Source of the DNA: Streptomyces sp. NBC_01476
GTDB taxonomy: Bacteria; Actinomycetota; Actinomycetes; Streptomycetales; Streptomycetaceae
Assembly: GCF_036227265.1 (NCBI RefSeq)
Contig: NZ_CP109446.1
Coordinates: 248,001-312,000, forward strand
Direction: 5' to 3'
Length of the DNA stretch: 64,000 nt
The notes under the pieces are model-generated. The model searched no databases. It was not told where the DNA came from and saw only the letters and a program-made list of their open reading frames with translations. Within the stretch, counting starts at the first letter, position 1. Each line of letters opens with the position of its first letter. Shown piece after piece: positions 47,382 through 54,357 of this stretch. The translations under genes and the position numbers were made by a program.

Positions 47382-48331
47382 CCGCCGGGCAGGAAGTAGA
47401 TGCTGCCGAAGAGGTGCTTCGAGCGGGTCGCGGGCAGCTGCTGGAAGGACTTCTGGGCGAAGAGCTTCGGGCCGAGGTTGGCGGGCTTCCCGTCGTTGGT
47501 CGTGTAGTAGAAGACCGCGTCCGCGTCGGCGAGTCTGCCGGTGACCAGCTCGTAGGAGACGGACTGCTGCACGCCGAGGCGCGCACTGGCGGTGGCGAAG
47601 CGCGCGCCCGCGTCGCCGAGGATGCCGCCGATCGGCGAACCGTGGCCGTAGAGCCACCAGTTGCCCTCGTCGAAGCCGCCCTGGAGCAGGTCCCACCGGG
47701 TGCGGGCGAGGACCGTGGCGTACTCCTTGCGGAGCTGGGCGGTCCGCTCGGTGTAGCGCTGCTTGAGCCGGTCAAGCGCGTTCGGCACGCCGAGTACGGC
47801 GGCGGTCTGATCGGCCATGTCGCGCCAGGGCGCGGTGGACTTGGTGAACGGCAGCAGCACGGTCGGGGCCAGGGCGCTCAACTGGTCGTAGGGCAGGTTC
47901 GCCTGGGCGTCGATGCCGATGATGAGGTCGGGACGCAGCGCGGCGACCTTCTCGACCTGGATGGCGCCGCCCACGCCGTCGGAGACCTTGGGGATCGGCT
48001 TCCACTTGGCGAGGTCGCGCTGCGGGACGTACTCCTCACCGGCGTTGAAGACGCCGGCCGGGGTGAGTCCGAGGTCGAACATGGCGGCCATCGGGAAGTC
48101 GTTGATGGCCACCACGCGCTGGGGCGCGGCCGGTATCGTGAGCGGTCCCTTGGCGCTGTCGACGGTCCGGGTGGTCGCCTTGGGGCTGCCGCCGCTGGTG
48201 GCGCCGGTGTGCGATGTCCCGGAACCGCAGGCCGCCAGGCCGAAGAGCGCGGCGCCGGCGGCGCCGGCCCCGAGCAGACCGCGGCGGGTCGGGCCCGAGA
48301 GCCGGGAGGAGGGTGCGGGCGGCATGGGCAT
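47324..48331 (-). CDS. Iron-siderophore ABC transporter substrate-binding lipoprotein
   Basis: A 335-residue protein. The N-terminus has a twin-arginine RRGLLGAG motif and the lipobox LAACGSG (Cys near 35), so it is a Tat- or Sec-exported lipoprotein. The mature part is a FecB/FepB-type periplasmic-binding fold: RVVAINDFPMAAMFDLGLTPAGV, LRPDLIIGID, LFAQKSFQQLPA. It captures ferric siderophores for the FecCD permeases encoded divergently. GGAG lies before ATG 48331. An iron box lies in its promoter. Confidence 0.85.
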   Translation of the reverse strand: MPMPPAPSSRLSGPTRRGLLGAGAAGAALFGLAACGSGTSHTGATSGGSPKATTRTVDSAKGPLTIPAAPQRVVAINDFPMAAMFDLGLTPAGVFNAGEEYVPQRDLAKWKPIPKVSDGVGGAIQVEKVAALRPDLIIGIDAQANLPYDQLSALAPTVLLPFTKSTAPWRDMADQTAAVLGVPNALDRLKQRYTERTAQLRKEYATVLARTRWDLLQGGFDEGNWWLYGHGSPIGGILGDAGARFATASARLGVQQSVSYELVTGRLADADAVFYYTTNDGKPANLGPKLFAQKSFQQLPATRSKHLFGSIYFLPGGYEDALAALDDFEKALRSL

Positions 48332-48781
48332 GTGGATCTCCGGGAGACGTGGCGGGACAGGAGGGCGCGGAGGCGCTCACTGGGGTACGGCGGCGGGAGC
48401 CGGACTTAGGCTCGCCTAACTTTGGATACCCTAAGTCGCTGTTCGCGCCGGAGAATCAGCCCACGGACAAGCGGTGTCGGCAGCCCGCCACGCGGGGCTT
48501 CCGCACCCCCCGGCCGCCCACCCGGCACCGCGCCGGCCAACTCCCCCGCCGGCGGCGTCACTTCCGGCGCCCGCCTGGGCCGGGCGGGTCCGGCGCCACC
48601 CCGCAGGGCCGCCGTGGGGACCCGCGGGGGCGTGTCCGTCCAGCGATACAGGTCGTCGCTCTGCCGATCGCCGGACGGATGCCGGGCGGGCGATTGCGCT
48701 CAGGGCACGGCAAATCGCCGCCGATCCATGGGTTAGGGTCCCCTTACTTCCCTCCCCGGGGGAGTCCGCCGAGGAGAGCCC
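48332..48781. promoter_or_regulatory. Divergent iron-regulated promoter region
   Basis: 450 bases without a gene between the binding protein (minus) and the permease (plus). TTAGGCTCGCCTAA (48406-48419), within ACTTAGGC-TC-GCCTAACT, is a near-perfect IdeR/DmdR-type iron box on the binding-protein side. TTAGGGTCCCCTTA (48733-48746) is a weaker half-conserved box on the permease side, 35 bases before the ATG. Between them the sequence is GC-rich and shows nothing else I can name. Confidence 0.7.
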
Positions 48782-49936
48782 ATGAACGTCATGCGAGCCG
48801 GGGGCGGACCCGCGCGCGCCGCCGCCGGGCCCGTGCCGCCCGGCCGTCCGGCGCCCGACCCCGCCCCATCGGACGCCGCCGCTCCCGCTGCCGCCCTGCC
48901 GGCCGCCGCCGTACCCCCGCGCGCGCCCGGCCGCCACCGCACCGCCGCGCTCACCACCGGTCTCCTGGTGGCAGTGCTCGTCCTCGCGCTCGCGGTCGCC
49001 GCCAGCCTCGCGGTCGGCGCCAAGTCCGTACCCCCGCACACCGTGCTGGACACCGTCTTCCACCATGACGCGGACGACCCCGATCAGGTCATCGTCACCT
49101 CGCTGCGGCTGCCGCGGACCGTCATCGGCCTGCTGGCCGGCGCCGCCCTCGGGCTGGCCGGGACGGTGATGCAGGGGCTGACCCGCAACCCGCTGGCCGA
49201 CCCGGGACTGCTCGGCGTCAACGCCGGGGCGTCCTTCGCCGTGGTGACCGCGATCGGTGTCTTCGGCGTCACCTCCTTCACCGGATACGTGTGGTTCGGC
49301 TTCCTCGGCGCCGCAGCCGCCGCGCTGCTGGTGTACCTCGTCGGTTCGCTCGGCCGGGAGGGCGCCACACCGGTGAAACTGGCGCTGGCGGGCGCGGCGG
49401 TCAGCGCCGGGCTCTCCTCGCTGACCACGGCGGTACTGCTCGGCGACACCGCCACCTTCGACCGGTTCAGGTTCTGGCAGGTCGGCTCGCTGGCCGGCCG
49501 GGACCTGTCGGTGGCCTATCAGGCCGGCCCGTTCGTCCTGCTCGGTGTCGTCTGCGCGCTGGGCTGCGGCCGGCTGCTCAACGCGCTCGCGCTGGGCGAC
49601 GACACCGCCAGAGGGCTGGGCCAGAACGTCACCGCGGCCCGGATCTTCTGCGGGGTCTGCGTGGTGCTGCTCTGCGGGTCCGCCACCGCGCTGGCCGGAC
49701 CGATCGGCTTCGTCGGGCTGACCGTTCCGCACGCGGTCCGCTTCTTCACCGGTCCCGACCACCGCTGGATCCTGCCGTACGCGATGCTGCTGGCGCCCGC
49801 GCTGCTGCTGGTCTCGGACGTGGTCGGCCGGATCGCGGCCCGCCCGGGGGAGATCCAGGTCGGAATCGTCACCGCGCTGATCGGCGCCCCGGTGCTGATC
49901 GTGCTGGTCCGCCGCAGCAGGCGGGCGGGACTCTAG
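48782..49936 (+). CDS. FecCD-family iron-siderophore permease
   Basis: A 384-residue membrane protein. An Ala/Pro-rich cytoplasmic N-terminus (about 1-55) precedes about ten helices with the FecCD pattern: RLPRTVIGLLAGAALGLAG, MQGLTRNPLADPGLLGVNAG, ALAGPIGFVGLTVPHAVR and DVVGRIAARPGEIQVGIVTA. It forms the channel with the next permease for ferric siderophore import. GGAGAG precedes ATG 48782. The second permease begins at the base after its stop. Confidence 0.9.
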   Translation: MNVMRAGGGPARAAAGPVPPGRPAPDPAPSDAAAPAAALPAAAVPPRAPGRHRTAALTTGLLVAVLVLALAVAASLAVGAKSVPPHTVLDTVFHHDADDPDQVIVTSLRLPRTVIGLLAGAALGLAGTVMQGLTRNPLADPGLLGVNAGASFAVVTAIGVFGVTSFTGYVWFGFLGAAAAALLVYLVGSLGREGATPVKLALAGAAVSAGLSSLTTAVLLGDTATFDRFRFWQVGSLAGRDLSVAYQAGPFVLLGVVCALGCGRLLNALALGDDTARGLGQNVTAARIFCGVCVVLLCGSATALAGPIGFVGLTVPHAVRFFTGPDHRWILPYAMLLAPALLLVSDVVGRIAARPGEIQVGIVTALIGAPVLIVLVRRSRRAGL

Positions 49937-51013
49937 ATGACCACCGCGCCACCTGCCCGTACCTCCCCCGCACCGGTGTCCGCGCAGACGCTGCGGACGC
50001 TGCGCGCCGCCCGGGTCCGCGGCCGGGCCCGCACCTGGTCGGTCGCCGCCGCGCTGCTGGCGGCGGTCGTCGTGCTGCTCTGCGCGTCGCTGTCCGTCGG
50101 GGACTTCGCCATCCCGCTGCCCGATGTGCTGCGGACGCTGGCCGGCGGCGGGGACGCGAGCACCGGCTTCATCGTGCTGCGGGTACGGCTGCCGAGGGCC
50201 GTCACCGCGATCGGTGCCGGGGCCGCTTTCGGGCTGTCCGGCTCGATCTTCCAGACCCTCATCCGCAACCCGCTGGCCAGCCCCGATGTCATCGGCATCA
50301 CCGCGGGCGCCAGTGCGGCGGCGGTGATCGCCATCGTCGCCCTCGGGCTGGGCGGCGCCGCGGTGCCCGGGATGGCGGTGGCCGGCGCGCTGATCACCGC
50401 GCTGGCGATCTACCTGCTGGCGTGGCGGCGCGGGGTCACCGGGAACCGGCTGGTGCTGGTCGGTATCGGGGTGGCCGCGGCGCTGTCGAGCGTCGTCTCC
50501 TTCCTGCTGACCCGCGCCGACGTCTACACCGCCCAGCAGGCGCTGCTCTGGCTGACCGGCAGCCTCGACGGGGCGGACTGGCCGCGGGCCCGAGTGCTGC
50601 TGTACTGCCTCGCGCCGCTGCTGCCGGCCACGGTCGCCGCCGCCCGGACGCTGCCGGCGCTGAGCCTGGGCGACGACACCGCCAAGGGGCTGGGGGTCAG
50701 GGTGGAGCGCGGCCGGCTGCTGCTGATCCTGGTCGGGGTCTGCCTGGCCGCGGTCGCGACGGCGGCGACCGGGCCGGTGGCCTTCGTCGCCTTCCTGGCC
50801 GGCCCGCTGGCCCGGCGTCTGGTGCACGGCCGCGGGCCCGCGCTCGGGCTGTCCGCGCTGACCGGCGCCGTCGTCATGCTCGGCGCCGACTTCGCCGGCC
50901 AGCACCTGTTCGGCCCGACCGCCTTCCCGGTCGGTGTGATCACCGGGGTGCTCGGCGCCCCCGTACTGCTGTGGCTGCTGGCCCGGACCAACCGGGTCGG
51001 GCAGGGAGGCTGA
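49937..51013 (+). CDS. FecCD-family iron-siderophore permease, second subunit
   Basis: A 358-residue membrane protein with about ten helices: RLPRAVTAIGAGAAFGLSG, IFQTLIRNPLASPDVIGITAG, ATGPVAFVAFLAGPLARRLV, and an ending FPVGVITGVLGAPVLLWLL. It is the heterodimer partner of the preceding permease. The ATG follows the TAG of the first gene with no gap, so translation is coupled. A short repeat-rich spacer separates it from the ATPase gene. Confidence 0.9.
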   Translation: MTTAPPARTSPAPVSAQTLRTLRAARVRGRARTWSVAAALLAAVVVLLCASLSVGDFAIPLPDVLRTLAGGGDASTGFIVLRVRLPRAVTAIGAGAAFGLSGSIFQTLIRNPLASPDVIGITAGASAAAVIAIVALGLGGAAVPGMAVAGALITALAIYLLAWRRGVTGNRLVLVGIGVAAALSSVVSFLLTRADVYTAQQALLWLTGSLDGADWPRARVLLYCLAPLLPATVAAARTLPALSLGDDTAKGLGVRVERGRLLLILVGVCLAAVATAATGPVAFVAFLAGPLARRLVHGRGPALGLSALTGAVVMLGADFAGQHLFGPTAFPVGVITGVLGAPVLLWLLARTNRVGQGG

Positions 51014-51065
51014 GAAAGCTGAGAAAGATGGCAAGGATCACAAGGATCACAAGGATGACAAGGAT
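51010..51065 (+). repeat. Two sets of 9-bp tandem repeats before the ATPase gene
   Basis: CTGAGAAAG occurs twice (51010, 51019) and is followed by four copies of a 9-bp unit ending in AAGGAT, with C/G-A-C before the last three (about 51030-51065). The AAGGA cores resemble weak ribosome sites but the last is more than 15 bases from the ATPase start. Function unclear; probably slipped-strand expansions. Confidence 0.8.
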
Positions 51066-51086
51066 GGGGAGGACGGGAACCACCCG

Positions 51087-51998
51087 ATGACCGAAACGAC
51101 ACCCGGCACCGCCGCGCCGAAGCGGCCGGAGATCTCCGTCGGGCCCCGGCGCCCGCCACCGCAGGGCCGCGCGCCCGCTGCCGCGGAAGGCGGCCCGCCG
51201 AGCACGCTCGCCGCCCGCGACCTGCATCTCGGGTACGAGCAGCGGCGGGTGGTCGCCGGGATCAGCACCGAAATCCCGGCCGGACAGGTGACGATGATCG
51301 TCGGCCCCAACGCCTGCGGGAAGTCCACGCTGCTGCGCGGGCTCGCCCGTCTGCTCGTACCGGCCGAGGGCCAGGTGCTGCTGGACGGCGAGGACATCCA
51401 CGCCCTGCCCACCCGGCACGTGGCGGCCCGGCTCGGCATCCTGCCGCAGACCCCGGTCGCACCGGACGGCATCCGGGTCATCGACCTGGTCGGCCGGGGC
51501 CGTTACCCGCACCAGGGCTGGTTCCGGCGCTGGACGCAGGAGGACGATCTGGCGGTGGCCGAGGCGCTGACCGCCACCGACACCCTCGAACTGGCCGAGC
51601 GCTGTGTCGACGAACTCTCCGGCGGCCAGCGCCAACGCGTCTGGATCGCGGTCGCGCTGGCCCAGCGGACCGGGGTGCTGCTGCTCGACGAGCCGACCAC
51701 GTATCTGGACCTGCCGCACCAGGTGGAGGTGCTCGACCTGGTCACCGATCTCAACCGGGACCGCGGTGCCACCGTGGTCACGGTGCTGCACGACCTCAAC
51801 CTGGCCTGCCGTTACGGCGACCACCTGATCGCGATGAAGGACGGCCGGATAGCCGCCGAAGGGCCGCCCGCCGACGTGCTCACCGAAGCGACGGTCCGCG
51901 ACATCTTCGGCATGGAGTGCCGGATCATCACCGACGACGTCTCCGGTACGCCGCTGGTGCTGCCGGTCGGCCGCCACCATGTGCGGGAGGCCGGCTGA
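51087..51998 (+). CDS. Iron-siderophore ABC transporter ATP-binding protein
   Basis: A 303-residue ATPase of the FecE/FepC type. Walker A GPNACGKSTLLRGL (about residue 74), signature LSGGQRQRVWIA, Walker B VLLLDEPTTYLD and the switch His in TVLHDLN are all intact. It powers the two FecCD permeases. A Pro-rich N-terminus (about 1-30) precedes the domain. The ATG has only a weak, distant purine tract, so it may depend on translation of the upstream gene. Ends the uptake operon. Confidence 0.9.
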   Translation: MTETTPGTAAPKRPEISVGPRRPPPQGRAPAAAEGGPPSTLAARDLHLGYEQRRVVAGISTEIPAGQVTMIVGPNACGKSTLLRGLARLLVPAEGQVLLDGEDIHALPTRHVAARLGILPQTPVAPDGIRVIDLVGRGRYPHQGWFRRWTQEDDLAVAEALTATDTLELAERCVDELSGGQRQRVWIAVALAQRTGVLLLDEPTTYLDLPHQVEVLDLVTDLNRDRGATVVTVLHDLNLACRYGDHLIAMKDGRIAAEGPPADVLTEATVRDIFGMECRIITDDVSGTPLVLPVGRHHVREAG

Positions 51999-52055
51999 GA
52001 CGGACAGCCCGGGGCATACCACCAACGGACCGGCCCCAATCGCCGGGGGCCCACT

Positions 52056-52098
52056 ATTGCGACTGGCTTGCAACTAGTAACCTGCTGCGAGTAGCCGC
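52056..52098 (+). promoter_or_regulatory. Repeat-containing leader of the nickel/cobalt permease gene
   Basis: TTGCGACTGG and TTGCAACTAG are near-identical 10-mers placed one helical turn apart (about 52058-52078), followed by TAACCTGCTGCGAGTAG. The AT-rich patch stands out and may hold the promoter and a metal-regulator site (Nur/Zur/NikR type). I cannot assign the regulator. Confidence 0.35.
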
Positions 52099-52127
52099 TC
52101 GAACCGCCGCCCCCGGAGGACGCCATC

Positions 52128-53264
52128 ATGACCACCACCACCGAGGCCCCGGTCCCCACCGGGTCCCGCTGGCGCCGGATGTCCGGCTCGATGACCCGGG
52201 CGGAGTGGACGCGGCTCGGCGGGATGGCCGCCTTCATCGTGGCGCTCCATGTCATCGGATGGTTCACCCTGGCGGCGATCGTGGCACCCAACCACTACAG
52301 CCTGGGCACCAAGTCCTTCGGCATCGGCATCGGGGTGACCGCCTACACCCTCGGCATGCGGCACGCCTTCGACGCCGACCACATCGCGGCCATCGACAAC
52401 ACCACCCGGAAGCTGATGGGCGAGGGCAAGCGCCCGCTCTCGGTGGGTTTCTGGTTCTCGCTCGGCCACTCCAGCATCGTCTTCGCACTGGCCTTCCTGC
52501 TCTCACTGGGCATCAAGTCGCTGGCCGGCCCGGTGCAGGACGACGACTCCCAGCTGCACAACGTCACCGGCTGGGTCGGCACCACGGTCTCCGGCACGTT
52601 CCTGTACGTGATCGCGTTCATCAACCTGGTGATCCTGGCCGGCATCTGGAAGGTCTTCCGGCAGATGCGCGAGGGCCACTTCGACGAGGCCGCCCTCGAA
52701 GAGCAGCTGAACAACCGGGGCTTCATGAACCGGCTGCTCGGCCGGGTGATGAAGTCGATCACCAAGCCGTGGCAGATGTACCCGCTGGGCCTGCTCTTCG
52801 GCCTCGGCTTCGACACCGCGACCGAGATCGCGCTGCTGGTGCTGGCCGGCTCAGGCGCGGCGTCCGGGCTGCCCTGGTACGCGATCCTCTGCCTGCCGGT
52901 GCTCTTCGCCGCCGGCATGTCCCTGCTGGACACCATCGACGGCTCCTTCATGAACTTCGCCTACGAGTGGGCGTTCTCCAAGCCGGTCCGCAAGGTGTAC
53001 TACAACCTCACCATCACCGGTCTGTCGGTGGCGGTGGCGCTGATCATCGGCACCGTCGAACTCCTCGGCCTGGTCGCCGACAAGGCGAAGCTGCACGGCG
53101 CCTTCTGGGACTGGGTCGGCGGTCTCGACCTCAACATCATCGGTTACGTCATCGTCGGACTGTTCTTCGTCACCTGGGCGGTCGCCTTCGCGGTGTGGCG
53201 GTTCGGCAACATCGAGGAGAAGTGGTCGGCGGGCCTGCGGACCGCCGAGCAGCCGTCCGACTGA
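52128..53264 (+). CDS. NiCoT-family nickel/cobalt permease
   Basis: A 378-residue membrane protein with about eight helices. The family signature RHAFDADHIAAIDNTTRKL (H-x4-DH) in helix II binds the metal; LGFDTATEIALL and GMSLLDTIDGSFM are the other NiCoT motifs. It imports Ni2+ and/or Co2+ by secondary transport. Its position 10 kb from the cobalamin operon and next to iron uptake suggests trace-metal supply. No riboswitch precedes it, unlike cbtB. Confidence 0.9.
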   Translation: MTTTTEAPVPTGSRWRRMSGSMTRAEWTRLGGMAAFIVALHVIGWFTLAAIVAPNHYSLGTKSFGIGIGVTAYTLGMRHAFDADHIAAIDNTTRKLMGEGKRPLSVGFWFSLGHSSIVFALAFLLSLGIKSLAGPVQDDDSQLHNVTGWVGTTVSGTFLYVIAFINLVILAGIWKVFRQMREGHFDEAALEEQLNNRGFMNRLLGRVMKSITKPWQMYPLGLLFGLGFDTATEIALLVLAGSGAASGLPWYAILCLPVLFAAGMSLLDTIDGSFMNFAYEWAFSKPVRKVYYNLTITGLSVAVALIIGTVELLGLVADKAKLHGAFWDWVGGLDLNIIGYVIVGLFFVTWAVAFAVWRFGNIEEKWSAGLRTAEQPSD

Positions 53265-53274
53265 GCCGCACCGA

Positions 53275-53311
53275 GGGCGGCTCTCCCCCGCTGCGGAGGG
53301 GAGGGCCGCCC
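53275..53311. terminator. Hairpin between NiCoT and methyltransferase genes
   Basis: GGGCGGCTCTCCCC (53275-53288) pairs with GGGGAGGGCCGCCC (53298-53311), with a single G-U type mismatch. It follows the permease stop by ten bases and lies between convergent genes. Confidence 0.75.
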
Positions 53312-53327
53312 CGGCCGGTCCGCCCGG

Positions 53328-54176
53328 CTACCCGGCCCGTTTCGTGCCGATCAGCACGGTCGCGTACTGGTCCTCGTCGGTGACCGACCGGGCGTCGAGG
53401 CCGCCGGCCGTGACGATCTCCAGGGCCTGCGGCGCCTGTTGCCGGCTGCTCTCGAAGAGCAGTACGCCGCCGGGAGCCAGCCAGTACCGTGCCTCCGCGG
53501 CGACCCGGCGCATCGTGTCCAGGCCGTCCGGGCCGCCGTCGAGGGCGATGAGCGCTTCGTGGTCGCGGGCCTCGGCGGGCAGCAGGGCGACCGAACCGGT
53601 GGGCACATAGGGGACGTTGGCCGCCAGGACGTCGATCCGTCCGCGCAGATCCGGCGGGAGCGCCGCGAAGAGGTCGCCCTCGTACACCCGGCCGCCGAGC
53701 GGCAGTACGTTGCGGCGGGCGCAGCGGACCGCGGCCGGGTCGAGGTCGGCGGCGTGGAGTTCGGCCGCGCCCAGGGCCTCGGCGAGCACGACCCCGAGGG
53801 CGCCGGAGCCGCAGCACAGATCGACCACCACCGCGCCGGGCCGGCCGTGCGCGACGGCCTGGCCGGCCAGGAATTCGGTACGGCGCCTGGGCACGAAGAC
53901 GCCCGGGTCCACGGCGATCCGCCGGCCGGCGAACTCGGCCCAGCCGACGACGTGTTCCAGCGGGAGTCCGCCGGCCCGCCGTTCCACCATGTCCCGCAGC
54001 TCGCCCGCACCGGCGGCGGCGGAGATCAGCAGCCGTGCCTCGTCCTCGGCGAAGACGCAGCCGGCCGCCCGCAGCCGGTCGGCCACCGCCGACTCCGAGA
54101 GCGACGGCGGCGGTGGCGGCTGCTCGGCGGAGGCGGGTGACGCGGGGCGCGGCGGGGTCGAGAAGGAATCCTGCAT
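53328..54176 (-). CDS. PrmC/HemK-related protein N5-glutamine methyltransferase homologue
   Basis: A 282-residue SAM methyltransferase. The SAM motif VVDLCCGSGALGVVLAEAL (about residue 115) and an N-terminal helical domain with PLEHVVGWAEFAGRRIAVD resemble PrmC. The substrate motif NPPY of true PrmC is NVPY here (AANVPYVPTG), typical of a PrmC-related actinobacterial group of unknown target. AAAGG precedes ATG 54176. It probably methylates a glutamine in some protein; whether the target is a release factor is open. Confidence 0.8.
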   Translation of the reverse strand: MQDSFSTPPRPASPASAEQPPPPPSLSESAVADRLRAAGCVFAEDEARLLISAAAGAGELRDMVERRAGGLPLEHVVGWAEFAGRRIAVDPGVFVPRRRTEFLAGQAVAHGRPGAVVVDLCCGSGALGVVLAEALGAAELHAADLDPAAVRCARRNVLPLGGRVYEGDLFAALPPDLRGRIDVLAANVPYVPTGSVALLPAEARDHEALIALDGGPDGLDTMRRVAAEARYWLAPGGVLLFESSRQQAPQALEIVTAGGLDARSVTDEDQYATVLIGTKRAG

Positions 54177-54357
54177 GTGAGCCTTTCCGGAAACCGGTGA
54201 GTGCTCCCCGGCTCCGCGGCGGCGACACGTCAGGTCGCGCGGCCGTACGGCGGGAAGACCCGTCCTGAACTGGCGGTGATCGGTCCCACCTCCTCGGCGT
54301 TTGCGGCGGCGCGGTGTCCGCCCGCGCCGCCCCAACCTACCGCATACGCTGACCGGC

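Noticed and set aside
48431..51034. 867-codon minus-strand open frame across the permease genes
   Set aside because: Gln/Arg/Gly-rich shadow of the two FecCD genes, not conserved protein sequence.
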